From Bacteroides sp. (GTDB lineage: Bacteria; Bacteroidota; Bacteroidia; Bacteroidales; Muribaculaceae): DNA of 64,000 nucleotides. Position numbers and translations under genes: made by a program. This document shows, in pieces, positions 1 to 10,119 of the stretch; within the stretch, counting starts at the first letter, position 1, and every line of letters starts with the position of its first letter. The stretch lies in NCBI GenBank assembly GCA_014802345.1, contig JAAVCM010000027.1, positions 1-64,000 on the forward strand, written 5' to 3'. The notes under the pieces were generated by a model. It was given only the letters and a program-made list of their open reading frames with translations, ran no database searches and had not been told where the DNA came from.

Positions 1-189
1 GTGGCGCGTATGCCGTATGGAATAGTGTATAAAAACGACCTGCCCGACCATTGGCCAAACTATTCAAAATTCACCCATACACCATTCGGAAACTATAACC
101 ATACACTATTTAATCCGAAAACTATCCACTATTTAATCCGAAAGCCGTACACTATTTCATCCGGCATACGCGCCACGGCGCGTCCCTAC
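1..189. repeat. MITE/REP-like dispersed element, copy 1 (left end cut off by the window edge)
   Basis: Right terminal inverted repeat GGCATACGCGCCACGGCGCGTCCCTAC; the body is nearly identical to 3864-4094; contains direct repeats of AATCCGAAAGCCGTACACTATTT type. Confidence 0.85.
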
Positions 190-228
190 AACCCGGAATT
201 TTTTTGGATTTTGCAAAAGGACGAAAAT

Positions 229-1086
229 CTATAAATCCTTCTCGACAGGGTTATAGAACACACGGCGTTTGCCGGTTATAAGCGGGGAGCCGTCAGGTTT
301 GGTCGGAGCAAGTGGAGAACCATTCATAAACGAGCTAGGATTACTCTTATATTCATAAAGCATCTTGTTAAAAGTTTTTCGGTCTGTCGGAATCAATAGG
401 GATCTTATCTTATATCCGAAATTATTGTCACTTTTCCTTACCTGCATTGCCTCGAAGATATGCTCCTTGTCGGAATCCTCAATTTTAAGTATCAATCCCG
501 GAAGCCCTCCGAATTTCAGCGGGCCGTTATCGATGGGAATGTCCTCGGCATACCATGCGTTCCACGTCCGTCCTCGGAACTCCGCCGTCGCTTTCTTGCA
601 TTTGTGTCCGCAGACTTCATCCGTCTCGTCGGTAAACTGCCAGTCAAATGTCGGTAGCTCCTCGTCATAGGCATACGTTTCACCAAAAATACTCTCGAAA
701 TGCCTTAACTTCCCTTCATCAAAATTTTTAATTGTTTCAGTCAACCGGGAGCGACCTATTTTCTTTCCTAGTTTTTCAAATTCATCGACTGTAATTCCGG
801 TTGGATAATCAGCCTTAATTATAGAATCTCGCAAATAATTATTATAGTCTCCGTATCTGCTTGCCTTACGACCAATCTCAAGAATTTCGTCCTCTATTCT
901 TGTTTCATCGCAATAGGGGTCATAGATACAATGTTCATAGACACACTCCATAAAGCTCTTATCCACTGTCTGATATTTTCCAAGACGTGCCAAACGTGAC
1001 CCTCCTGCCACATTGTCCGATAAGGACTGCGCGGAAAGAGTCTCTAAGAAAATGATAAAAAATAATATGATATTTATAATTCTCAT
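229..1086 (-). CDS. GLPGLI family protein (secreted)
   Basis: Signal peptide MRIINIILFFIIFLETLSAQ; contains the literal motif GGLPGLILKIED typical of the GLPGLI family; start moved from 1110 to the Met at 1086. Confidence 0.85.
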   Translation of the reverse strand: MRIINIILFFIIFLETLSAQSLSDNVAGGSRLARLGKYQTVDKSFMECVYEHCIYDPYCDETRIEDEILEIGRKASRYGDYNNYLRDSIIKADYPTGITVDEFEKLGKKIGRSRLTETIKNFDEGKLRHFESIFGETYAYDEELPTFDWQFTDETDEVCGHKCKKATAEFRGRTWNAWYAEDIPIDNGPLKFGGLPGLILKIEDSDKEHIFEAMQVRKSDNNFGYKIRSLLIPTDRKTFNKMLYEYKSNPSSFMNGSPLAPTKPDGSPLITGKRRVFYNPVEKDL

Positions 1087-1204
1087 ATCAAGGAAATTTA
1101 AAGCATCCATAGTGAAAAGTATACTGTGGATGCTTTGGTGTATAATTCTAGTACTAAGAATAGCTGCTAACAGAATCTAAGCCTATATTATTATATCTTT
1201 ATGG

Positions 1205-1396
1205 CTATTTTGGACCGCAGAGATATTCATCTATTTCTGCAAAATATTCGTCGGCATCCTTCTCATCCTCAAATGCCTCCTTATCTACTGTTATAGTCTT
1301 TTCACCACACCATGCTGTGTATACAGCGTCTGCCATAGCTAATGGGGCAGAAACCGCAGCTACTACACATAGTACACTAACGATAATTTTTTTCAT
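1205..1396 (-). CDS. small secreted hypothetical protein (63 aa)
   Basis: Signal peptide MKKIIVSVLCVVAAVSAPLAMA, short acidic mature chain with two cysteines. Confidence 0.6.
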   Translation of the reverse strand: MKKIIVSVLCVVAAVSAPLAMADAVYTAWCGEKTITVDKEAFEDEKDADEYFAEIDEYLCGPK

Positions 1397-1463
1397 TTTT
1401 ATAGGTTTTATTGTTAGAAATATGAATATCTCTTATGACCTCTAAGAGATTTTATTTATAAAC

Positions 1464-1847
1464 TCAATAGGTTAAAGAACCATGAAAAATCTGATTGCCG
1501 TCCGTACGACATACAATATCATAGTTGCCGGAGGGTAGAACGGGTATTGTGGTTCGGGGATTCTCCCGCGTCACAATTCCTTCCCACAGAGTATTCTCGT
1601 TCTTATTCAGACTGACTTCCAAGAACAGAACGTCGGAAGGCACTGCGAAGGAAATATGCCCTGCCGAATAACGACACTCTATGAATATGCGCGATGGCAT
1701 ACGAGCACCAGGTTTATTTTTGGGAGTCAGTATAACTGTGGATGTATCGTCTGCATCAACAGCATCGTCATCCCCAGCTCTCACACCTACGAAGGAGAAT
1801 AGCAGGATAAATGCTAAAAGCAATGTTCTGAATAGTGAGTGTTTCAT
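1464..1847 (-). CDS. small secreted protein, DUF3244-like
   Basis: Signal peptide, ~105 aa mature beta-rich chain, good upstream promoter; family assignment is by resemblance only. Confidence 0.55.
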   Translation of the reverse strand: MKHSLFRTLLLAFILLFSFVGVRAGDDDAVDADDTSTVILTPKNKPGARMPSRIFIECRYSAGHISFAVPSDVLFLEVSLNKNENTLWEGIVTRENPRTTIPVLPSGNYDIVCRTDGNQIFHGSLTY

Positions 1848-1872
1848 TTGGCTTTTTCGATTTAAGTTGCTG

Positions 1873-1904
1873 CAAAGATATGGACTACAAACTGCAAAAC
1901 CAAA
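1873..1904 (-). promoter_or_regulatory. Bacteroidetes-type promoter (TTTG-N20-TATCTTTG)
   Basis: Reverse strand reads TTTG (1904-1901), 20 nt spacer, TATCTTTG (1880-1873), ahead of the CDS starting at 1847. Confidence 0.6.
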
Positions 1905-2088
1905 TTTTCAGGAAAAATTTTATTAGTCAAAATTTTTGTAATAAATTAATATACAGATAGTTACAAAACAACTAATTCCGCATTTTTAGTCACATTTCAT
2001 ACCTTCACACAAATAGCTATAAATCAACGGTTTAACGAAATCAAATAATTGCTCTAAAAAGTCAATTGACTAAATATTTTCCAAGTCA

Positions 2089-3801
2089 TTAAGGCATAAC
2101 CTCGAGATATAATTCACGATTAGTACCGTTGAACCCTCTGAATTTCTCTTTGAGCCGCTTACGATGATTGTAGATGAACATCTTGTCATCATCTTTTTTC
2201 AACACCAGAGCTATCGTAGGTATGGAGAATCCCAGACGTGACAACAAGAATATTTGGTAGTCTACCTCCTTCAGTTTCGGGAAATCAGTGCGGAGTTTCG
2301 TCATGATTCCGCCATAACGGTAATCGGCATAATCCTCCAACTCGCCCATCCTTTCGCTATCGGCAAACGTATCAATCAGCGAGCCGACACTATCCGAAAT
2401 CCGTTTTTGAGAAGTCTCAGTTGGATTTCGTCGGAAACTCCGGCAAAGAACATCAAATTCGCTGAAATATTTTTCGAGCAGACCCAACGACCGCCGTCCG
2501 TCTGTCGAATCCGATTCATCAGATTTGCGGTCGTTACTTTCAGTCCGGGAAAGAGCCTCGTCCAATTCCGAAGAAGTCTCGGCAAGCAGTCTGCGCAGTT
2601 CATCGCCCATAGTCAGATACTCGTCAATCAGCATCTGCTGACGCAGATAGCGACGGCGACCATATCTCCATCCTATAAATATTATGAGTAAGGCGAGGGT
2701 AACCACCGCGACAGCACGCAGATTTGCATTGCGCAAATCAATACTGCTCAACTCGGACTTGTAACGATGATAATCAGTCAGCGAACCAATCAGATTGCCT
2801 CGGCGCGACTCCTTCAAAGCCCTGTCAGTATCTCCGTTCATCCTCCGCATCATATCCAACGCCTGAGAAATGGAGTCGTGAGCCATGGACCACTGATATT
2901 GCAGCCAGTGACTAACATCCTCAGATAAATCACCCGATACCGCGAGACTCCCGACATCTCCGACGACATCATCAATCCTACGCAGACGCAGGCACATACC
3001 GTTATAAAAGGCTGAATCGGACACCTTCACTGTCGGGAGAGGAAGTATCTCACGGAAAACATCGCGGGCAGCTGCAAAGCTGTCTTTCGCCATATATCCC
3101 AGTCCAATAAGCTCCAATGCCTGCCGTCTCCATACATTGTCTCCGTAGACACTAGCCGTGTCGAGCAGCTCATGGCATATCTTCCGGGCTGTCGAGTAGT
3201 CCTCGTTAGCGTGGTAGGCGGCGGCAAGACTATAGATTCCGTTATGAATGAACGGTCGGCGGTCAGTCTGGCGGAAGTTATCCAACGCTATGCGGGCAAA
3301 CTCCATCTGCTCCTTTGCGCAATAGTTGTCCCCGTAAATTTCCGCAATTCTCCTCGCGGTCATTCCTATCCAGAAATTGTCGTCGAGGGCGCGGGCGAGT
3401 TCGTAGGCGCGGAAGGATGCAATCAGGCTCTCGGAGTAGGCCTTGCGGTAGTAGTCGACTCCGGCAAGGTAGTAGAGCGACTTCATCAGGCGGAGCTTGT
3501 CGGAGGAATTTTCGTAATATTCCACCGCCGGACGTATCAGCGAGTCGGAGGTCACGTCAACATAGTTCTTGTCAAGAGCCTGAGTCATCAGGAGGCCGTA
3601 GAGTGCGCGCCTGCCGGCGGAACCGAGGCTGCCGGGGGGAATGGATTGAAGAATCATCAGGGCAGAGTCGGGACGCGTGTCCATAAGCTCCTCGGCGGCC
3701 GCGAGGGAGCGTCGGGCCGGCTCTGAGGACGAACACGCCGCGAGGACGACGAGAACGAACATTGAGGCTATGTGTCTGAAGATTCTGGAAAATTTTGCCA
3801 T
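2089..3801 (-). CDS. TPR-repeat lipoprotein/transmembrane protein with C-terminal HTH-like region
   Basis: Lipobox-like VLVVLAACSSS, TPR-like helices, a TM segment AVAVVTLALLIIFIGWRYGRRR, coiled coil, then C-terminal DYQIFLLSRLGFSIPTIALVL...IYNHRKRLKEKF. Start chosen at MAKFSRI (3801); the longer ORF to 3927 runs into the repeat element. Confidence 0.7.
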   Translation of the reverse strand: MAKFSRIFRHIASMFVLVVLAACSSSEPARRSLAAAEELMDTRPDSALMILQSIPPGSLGSAGRRALYGLLMTQALDKNYVDVTSDSLIRPAVEYYENSSDKLRLMKSLYYLAGVDYYRKAYSESLIASFRAYELARALDDNFWIGMTARRIAEIYGDNYCAKEQMEFARIALDNFRQTDRRPFIHNGIYSLAAAYHANEDYSTARKICHELLDTASVYGDNVWRRQALELIGLGYMAKDSFAAARDVFREILPLPTVKVSDSAFYNGMCLRLRRIDDVVGDVGSLAVSGDLSEDVSHWLQYQWSMAHDSISQALDMMRRMNGDTDRALKESRRGNLIGSLTDYHRYKSELSSIDLRNANLRAVAVVTLALLIIFIGWRYGRRRYLRQQMLIDEYLTMGDELRRLLAETSSELDEALSRTESNDRKSDESDSTDGRRSLGLLEKYFSEFDVLCRSFRRNPTETSQKRISDSVGSLIDTFADSERMGELEDYADYRYGGIMTKLRTDFPKLKEVDYQIFLLSRLGFSIPTIALVLKKDDDKMFIYNHRKRLKEKFRGFNGTNRELYLEVMP

Positions 3802-3863
3802 CTGCAACCTTACTGAATTTGATTCGCCCTCAAAGTTAAGCATTTTCCCCGGATTTCCGGATA

Positions 3864-4094
3864 GTAGGGACGCGCCGTGGCGCGTATGCCGTATGGAATA
3901 GTGTATAAAAACGACCTGCCCGACCATTGGCCAAACTATTCAAAATTCACCCATACACCATTCGGAAACTATAACTATACACTATTTTATCGGAAAGCCA
4001 TACACTATTTCATCCGAAAGCCGTACACTATTTAAATTTAATCCGAAAGCCGTACACTATTTCATCCGGCATACGCGCCACGGCGCGTCCCTAC
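3864..4094. repeat. MITE/REP-like dispersed element, copy 2 (complete)
   Basis: Left GTAGGGACGCGCCGTGGCGCGTATGCC (3864-3890) and its exact reverse complement at 4068-4094; same body as copy 1 with extra internal repeat units. Confidence 0.9.
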
Positions 4095-4174
4095 AAGCAG
4101 ACTATTATCCGGCGCGTCCCTACGAGCAGACTATTATCAGGCGCGGCCATACAAGTATCCGGCGCGGCCATACG
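4095..4174. repeat. decayed tandem copies of the element end
   Basis: AAGCAGACTATTATCCGGCGCGTCCCTAC followed by GAGCAGACTATTATCAGGCGCGGCCATAC and AAGTATCCGGCGCGGCCATAC. Confidence 0.7.
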
Positions 4175-4284
4175 TCACTGCAATCCATCCAAACTTTAAA
4201 ATTTGGTTAAAACCTACGCGACGTGTGGATTTTTGAACTATATTTGCGGAAAACTATACTTCAACGTCCCCTTAACTGATTATT

Positions 4285-5163
4285 ATGAAACTACGGTTCT
4301 CTCCACGCGCTCTACTTGCCATGTTCTGTATGGCAATCATCTCAGCCTCAGCTTCGGCACAGACCGAGGCTCCGGATACCACCGCCGTAAGACAACTGCC
4401 CGAAACCGTGACAGGGATAGCCACGGAAAAGCCGGATATATCCGGCACCACCGCAGGGGGCATCGGCAATTCTACATCCGGAAATGACCCGACGATGCTA
4501 CACGACACGCCAATATCGACCCGACAACTTCCGCTGAATCTTTCGCAGAGCTATCCCGCCGCGCTGCTGCCGTTCACCGTGAGCGTCCCTACCGACGGAC
4601 GCATATTCCACTGGAACAGCGGAGGAATTTTCGGCAACGTCAGCTCCGCGTCAATGCCGGGTATGATGGGTGTGGAGAGGGGTGGCCTGACATTGATCCA
4701 GCAGGCGGGACGCTTCACCTTCACTGCCTACGGCGAGGCGGTGAAGTATGGCTACTACGGCGGATTGCAGACGTCGCTCGGCTTCGGAGGCTCGGTGGGC
4801 TACCGCGTCAGTGACCGTGTCAGTGTCACGCTGTTCGGCAGCTACTACACCCGCCTCAACGCAGGGATGACCCCGGGGATGATGGGCTACACGTCCATCC
4901 CGAACTTCGGGGGCTATGTCGACTATCGCTTCGCCGACCGCTGGGGCGTGAAGGTAGGAGGTCAGGCCTACCGCTCGGACGTGACCAACCGCATCGAGGC
5001 GCAGCCGATGGTCATCCCCTACTTCAAACTCTCGAAAAGCGCAGAAATCGGTGTCGATGTCGGCGGGATGCTCTATCAGATCATCCGCTCGAACTCCTCG
5101 CACGGGCAGCCGATGAATCCCACCATCGCCCCTCCGCGTCCGGGTCCACCCCCCGTCAGATAG
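4285..5163 (+). CDS. hypothetical secreted/outer-membrane-associated protein
   Basis: Signal peptide ending ASASAQ; alternating beta-strand-like segments; proline-rich C-terminus. Confidence 0.65.
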   Translation: MKLRFSPRALLAMFCMAIISASASAQTEAPDTTAVRQLPETVTGIATEKPDISGTTAGGIGNSTSGNDPTMLHDTPISTRQLPLNLSQSYPAALLPFTVSVPTDGRIFHWNSGGIFGNVSSASMPGMMGVERGGLTLIQQAGRFTFTAYGEAVKYGYYGGLQTSLGFGGSVGYRVSDRVSVTLFGSYYTRLNAGMTPGMMGYTSIPNFGGYVDYRFADRWGVKVGGQAYRSDVTNRIEAQPMVIPYFKLSKSAEIGVDVGGMLYQIIRSNSSHGQPMNPTIAPPRPGPPPVR

Positions 5164-5226
5164 CTGTCGGCACCCTCCGTGAGGCGGTTTTTTCAGGATT
5201 TACGGAAATTTCTGCCGATTTTTTCG

Positions 5227-5234
5227 TAAATTTG
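5227..5234 (+). promoter_or_regulatory. putative -7 element TAAATTTG upstream of parE
   Basis: Matches the TAnnTTTG Bacteroidetes -7 consensus; no convincing -33 was identified. Confidence 0.4.
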
Positions 5235-5275
5235 CCTCACAAGATGAAAAATTCTACCATAGCCGACTGATCAAT

Positions 5276-7261
5276 ATGATAAACCACGACGATATAGCCT
5301 CTGACAACGTTGAATTCATCGCTGAAAGCGGTGGCAACGGTACGGACAACGAGAAGACAACCGAAACGCAGATTGCCGCCGATTACAGCGAAGACGACAT
5401 CAAGACCCTCGACTGGAAGGAACATATCCGCCGCCGTCCCGGTATGTATATCGGCAAACTCGGCGACGGCTCCAATTACGACGACGGCATCTATGTCCTC
5501 ATCAAGGAGGTGCTTGACAATGCCATCGACGAGTACATGATGGGCTTCGGCAAGCAGATTACGGTCGATGTGACCGAGGGGACCGTCACCGTCCGCGACT
5601 TCGGCCGAGGTGTCCCCTTAGGGAAGGTGGTCGACGTATCCTCGCGTATGAATACCGGCGGAAAGTATGACTCCAAGGCGTTCAAGAAGTCTGTGGGTCT
5701 CAACGGCGTGGGCATCAAGGCGGTCAACGCACTCTCAACGGAGTTTTTCATCTCCAGCGTGCGCGACGGACAGAAGAAAAGCGTGCTTTACTCCTGCGGC
5801 GACATCGTCGAGGAGAGCGACATCGAGCCGACCGATGAGCCTAACGGCACACTGGTCCGCTTCACTCCCGATGCTTCGATTTTCCGCGACTATGCCTACC
5901 GCGACGACTTCATCGTCCCTCTGCTGAAAAACTACACCTTCCTCAACACCGGTCTGGCAATCATCTTCAACGGCAAGCGCTACATCTCGCGCAACGGTCT
6001 GCTCGATCTGCTCAAAGACACGATGACTACCGAGCCGCTCTATATGCCTATCCATTTGAAAGGCGACGACATCGAGGTGGCCATCACCCACGCCAACCAG
6101 CGCGGCGAGGAATACTATTCGTTTGTCAACGGACAGCACACCACTCAGGGCGGCACACACCTCACGGCGTTCAAGGAAGCCGTCTCGCGCACCATCAAGG
6201 AGTATTTCAAGAAGGATTTCGACTACTCCGACATCCGCAACGGCATGATTGCCGCCGTATCCATCAAGGTCGAGGAGCCGGTGTTCGAGTCGCAGACCAA
6301 GACCAAGCTCGGAAGCCGCGACATGGGTCCCGATGGGCCGACGGTAGCCAAGTTCATCGGTGATTTCATAAAGACCGAACTTGACAACTATCTACACCGC
6401 AACACCGACATAGCCGACGTAATCCTCAAGAAAGTGCAGGAAAGCGAGCGCGACCGCAAGGCAATGGCGGGAATCACCAAACTTGCCCGCGAGAAGCAGA
6501 AGAAAGCCAACCTCCACAACAAAAAGCTCCTTGACTGCCGCGTGCATCTCAACGACATCCGTGGCGACGAGGAGAAGAAGCTCGCCTCCTCGATATTCAT
6601 CACCGAGGGTGACTCGGCAGCCGGCTCAATCACCAAAATCCGCGACGTCTGGACTCAGGCGGTCTTCTCGCTCCGCGGAAAGCCCAAGAACTCCTACGGT
6701 GTCCCGGCTAAAATCCTCTATGAAAACGAGGAGTTCAATCTGCTCCAAGCCGCCCTCAACATCGAGGAGGGTATCGACGGACTGCGCTACAACAAGGTCA
6801 TCATCGCTACGGATGCCGACGTGGACGGTATGCACATCCGTCTGCTCCTGCTGACCTTCTTCCTCCAATTCTTCCCCGATATGATTAAGAAAGGCCATCT
6901 CTACGTGTTGCAGACACCCCTCTTCCGTGTCCGCAACCACAAGACGACCAAACGCGGGACGCGCGGGACGGCATCGGCCTCCGACGAGACATACTATTGC
7001 TACACCGACGAGGAGCGCATAGCCGCCATCGAAAAGCTCGGGGCTAACGCTGAAATCACCCGATTCAAAGGTCTCGGTGAAATCTCCCCCGAGGAGTTCC
7101 GCGGCTTCATCGGTCCTGATATGCGCCTCGACCGTGTGACGCTCCGCAAGGAGGACGCCGTGGCCGAACTGCTCGAATTCTACATGGGCAAGAACACGAT
7201 GGAGCGTCAGAACTTCATCATTGACAACCTCGTGGTCGAGGACGATTCGGAGATAGGCTAA
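5276..7261 (+). CDS. parE: DNA topoisomerase IV subunit B (GyrB/ParE family)
   Basis: [49 protein letters not shown] and [17 protein letters not shown] motifs; downstream coaD fits the Bacteroidales parE context. Confidence 0.88.
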   Translation: MINHDDIASDNVEFIAESGGNGTDNEKTTETQIAADYSEDDIKTLDWKEHIRRRPGMYIGKLGDGSNYDDGIYVLIKEVLDNAIDEYMMGFGKQITVDVTEGTVTVRDFGRGVPLGKVVDVSSRMNTGGKYDSKAFKKSVGLNGVGIKAVNALSTEFFISSVRDGQKKSVLYSCGDIVEESDIEPTDEPNGTLVRFTPDASIFRDYAYRDDFIVPLLKNYTFLNTGLAIIFNGKRYISRNGLLDLLKDTMTTEPLYMPIHLKGDDIEVAITHANQRGEEYYSFVNGQHTTQGGTHLTAFKEAVSRTIKEYFKKDFDYSDIRNGMIAAVSIKVEEPVFESQTKTKLGSRDMGPDGPTVAKFIGDFIKTELDNYLHRNTDIADVILKKVQESERDRKAMAGITKLAREKQKKANLHNKKLLDCRVHLNDIRGDEEKKLASSIFITEGDSAAGSITKIRDVWTQAVFSLRGKPKNSYGVPAKILYENEEFNLLQAALNIEEGIDGLRYNKVIIATDADVDGMHIRLLLLTFFLQFFPDMIKKGHLYVLQTPLFRVRNHKTTKRGTRGTASASDETYYCYTDEERIAAIEKLGANAEITRFKGLGEISPEEFRGFIGPDMRLDRVTLRKEDAVAELLEFYMGKNTMERQNFIIDNLVVEDDSEIG

Positions 7262-7280
7262 TACAGTCCGTACACACACT

Positions 7281-7724
7281 ATGAACACCATCCTGTTTCC
7301 CGGCTCTTTCAATCCATTCACGAAAGGCCATCAGTCGCTCGTCGATCGTGTCATCCCCCTCTTTGACCGCGTCGTGATAGCCATCGGTGTCAATTCAGCC
7401 AAACACACGGCAGCCGCCGTCGACTCCCGCATAGCCGCCGTCAGTGAGCTTTACAGCAACGAACCGAAAGTGAAGGTGACCTCCTACGAGGGACTGACAG
7501 TCGATGCCTGCCGCCGCGAAGGGGCGCGCTGGATGCTGCGCGGAGTGCGCTCGGTCACGGATTTTGAATATGAGCGCAACCTCGCCGACATCAACCGCCG
7601 CATATCGGGCATCGAGACCCTGCTCCTGTTCACACTCCCGGAATATGCTGCCATATCCTCGTCAGTTGTGCGCGAACTGGAATCATACGGCCACGACGTC
7701 AGTGAATTTCTTCCGAGCCGTTGA
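7281..7724 (+). CDS. coaD: pantetheine-phosphate adenylyltransferase
   Basis: FPGSFNPFTKGHQSLVDR nucleotidyltransferase signature, RGVRSVTDFEYE, AAISSSVVREL. Confidence 0.95.
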   Translation: MNTILFPGSFNPFTKGHQSLVDRVIPLFDRVVIAIGVNSAKHTAAAVDSRIAAVSELYSNEPKVKVTSYEGLTVDACRREGARWMLRGVRSVTDFEYERNLADINRRISGIETLLLFTLPEYAAISSSVVRELESYGHDVSEFLPSR

Positions 7725-7765
7725 AGTAATCAATCAGAAACACCACACAATTCAAAAAACCTATA

Positions 7766-9367
7766 ATGAAAAAAATCATCATTTCGATAGCGCTCTCACT
7801 GCTCACCCTCTCGACACTCGCACAGTTGAAGATGCAGTTCACACCGGAGCGCAAACTGCGTTATGCGGAACAGATAATAGAGAATTACTACGTCGACGAT
7901 GTCGACACCGCCAAGGTAGTCACCGAGGCAATCGTTGCCATGCTCAAGACGCTTGACCCCCACTCCACCTATACCTCTCCCGAGGAGACGCGCGAACTGA
8001 CCGAACCGCTCGAAGGCAACTTCTCCGGCATCGGTATCCGTTTCCAGATGGTCAAGGACACTCTGTATGTCATTGAATCTGTCCCGGGAGGCCCCTCGGA
8101 AAAGATGGGTATCATACCCGGCGACCTCATCATCGAGTGTAACGACACCGTCATCTCAGGCGTGAAGATGAAAAATCCCGCCATCATGAAGGTGCTGCGC
8201 GGACCGAAAGGCTCGATAGCCAACCTTAAAGTCCTCCGCAAGGGGAGCGACAAGCCGCTTGAATTCCGAATCATCCGCGACGACATCCCCATTTACAGTG
8301 TCGATGTCTCCTATATGGTCAACGATTCCGTGGGCTACATCTCCCTGAGCCGCTTTGCCGAGACTACGACGGAGGAGGTCAAGGCTGCGATGAAAAATCT
8401 GCGCCGTCAGGGTATGAAACACCTGATTTTCGACCTCACCGACAATGGAGGAGGATATATGCACCCCGCCATTGACCTCGCCGAGATGTTCCTGAAAGAA
8501 GGTGACATGGTGGTCTACACCGAATCGTCCAAGAACGGGACGGCACAGTCGGTTGCCGAGTCGGACGGCGATTTCCTTGACGGTCGCGTGGTCGTGATGG
8601 TCAACCAGTATTCCGCCTCGGCCTCCGAGATTCTTTCAGGTGCCATTCAGGACAATGACCGGGGGGTCATCGTCGGGCGGCGCACTTTCGGCAAGGGTCT
8701 CGTGCAGCGTCCCTTCCCCTTCCCCGACGGCTCGATGATGCGCCTGACCATATCGCGCTATCACACCCCCTCGGGACGTTGCATACAGAAGCCCTACGTC
8801 GACGGTGACGACGAGGCTTACCAGCGTGATATGCTCGAGCGCTACAAGTCCGGCGAGTTCATGAATGCCGACAGCATCCACCACTTCCCCGATTCACTCA
8901 AATTCTACACAAAACGCCTCAACCGACCCGTCTACGGCGGAGGCGGCATCCTCCCCGATAAATTCGTGGCTATCGACACGACTATGTATTCCGACTACTA
9001 CCGCGACCTTATCGCCAAGGGTGTCATCAACAACTTCTGCATCAACTACGTCGACACCCACCGCAACGAACTCAAAGCGCGATACAGCAATGACAATGAA
9101 TTTGTCAGCGGTTTCACCATCACCCCGCAGATGATGGACGACGTGATAGCCCTCGGCAAGAAAGAGGGTGTGGAGTATGACGAGGCGCAGTATGACCGCT
9201 CTCGTCCACTCCTCGAAGCCGTCATCAAGGGTCTCATCGGACGTGACATCTTCGAACAGGCCACCTACTCGAAAGTCATCGCCGATTTCAACCCCATCTT
9301 CACCGAGGCACTCACAATAATCACCGACCCCGCCATCTACGGCTCCTATCTTACCCCCGGAGAATGA
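7766..9367 (+). CDS. S41 family C-terminal processing peptidase with PDZ domain
   Basis: Signal peptide; PDZ-like GIIPGDLIIECNDTVISGVKM; catalytic NQYSASASEILSGAIQDNDRGVIVGRRTFGKGLVQ. Confidence 0.93.
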   Translation: MKKIIISIALSLLTLSTLAQLKMQFTPERKLRYAEQIIENYYVDDVDTAKVVTEAIVAMLKTLDPHSTYTSPEETRELTEPLEGNFSGIGIRFQMVKDTLYVIESVPGGPSEKMGIIPGDLIIECNDTVISGVKMKNPAIMKVLRGPKGSIANLKVLRKGSDKPLEFRIIRDDIPIYSVDVSYMVNDSVGYISLSRFAETTTEEVKAAMKNLRRQGMKHLIFDLTDNGGGYMHPAIDLAEMFLKEGDMVVYTESSKNGTAQSVAESDGDFLDGRVVVMVNQYSASASEILSGAIQDNDRGVIVGRRTFGKGLVQRPFPFPDGSMMRLTISRYHTPSGRCIQKPYVDGDDEAYQRDMLERYKSGEFMNADSIHHFPDSLKFYTKRLNRPVYGGGGILPDKFVAIDTTMYSDYYRDLIAKGVINNFCINYVDTHRNELKARYSNDNEFVSGFTITPQMMDDVIALGKKEGVEYDEAQYDRSRPLLEAVIKGLIGRDIFEQATYSKVIADFNPIFTEALTIITDPAIYGSYLTPGE

Positions 9368-10119
9368 AAATCAGGAAACTGCGTCCGCTGCTTCTCACAG
9401 TCCTGTCACTTATGACCGTCACCGGCGTAAGTGCCTATAATTTCCTCTTTATCGGCGACTCCATAACCGACGGCAATTGGGGTAACCCCAAGGGATGGCC
9501 ATGCCCATCCGAGAACCGCAACAGCGCAGACCGGAATCATGTCTACGGCCACGGCTATGCGGAGATGTCGATAGGCCGACTTGCCTCACAGAATCCCGAC
9601 ACGACGGTGCGTTACTACAACCGTGGGATAAGCGGCAACACTCTCCCGCAGATGGCGGAACGGTGGGAGAAGGATGCGATGAGCCTCAACCCCGACCTAA
9701 TCTCAATCCTCATCGGAACCAACGATGTCCATGCCGCCCTCAAACGTGGCGAGACCATCGACTATACGGCATGGGAAGCTACTCTCGACTCCCTCCTCAC
9801 CCTGAGCCGCGAGCGCAATCCTCAGGTGCGGCTGATGCTCGGCACCCCCTTCACGGCACGTGTCGGAAAGGTAGGTGCATCTCCCGCATACGAGGATGGA
9901 CTCGAGATGACACACCGACTCGCAGAGGTGATACGCCGCATTGCCGCGCGCCACGGTGCGACGCTTGTTCCGTTTGACGTGCTGGTTGAGAAACTCACCT
10001 CCGACACCTCAGCCGTCCCTCCATCCTACTGGATATGGGACGGTATTCACCCGACCACACCCTGCCACACCCTCATGTCGGATCTCTGGCTTGAAAAGTA
10101 TGCCGCTCAATCCGAGTAA
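9364..10119 (+). CDS. SGNH/GDSL hydrolase family protein
   Basis: FIGDSITDGNWG block, GTNDVH block, DGIHPT block; ATGA overlap with the upstream CDS. Confidence 0.9.
   Translation: MKIRKLRPLLLTVLSLMTVTGVSAYNFLFIGDSITDGNWGNPKGWPCPSENRNSADRNHVYGHGYAEMSIGRLASQNPDTTVRYYNRGISGNTLPQMAERWEKDAMSLNPDLISILIGTNDVHAALKRGETIDYTAWEATLDSLLTLSRERNPQVRLMLGTPFTARVGKVGASPAYEDGLEMTHRLAEVIRRIAARHGATLVPFDVLVEKLTSDTSAVPPSYWIWDGIHPTTPCHTLMSDLWLEKYAAQSE

Noticed and set aside
1-234. 77-aa ORF MARMPYGIVYKNDLPDHW...
   Set aside because: Lies entirely over the repeat element; the same frame is found in copy 2, so the open frame follows from the repeat and not from a gene.
4095-4174. Possible CRISPR-like array
   Set aside because: Only three diverged units with almost no spacers and no cas genes nearby; fits decayed element ends.
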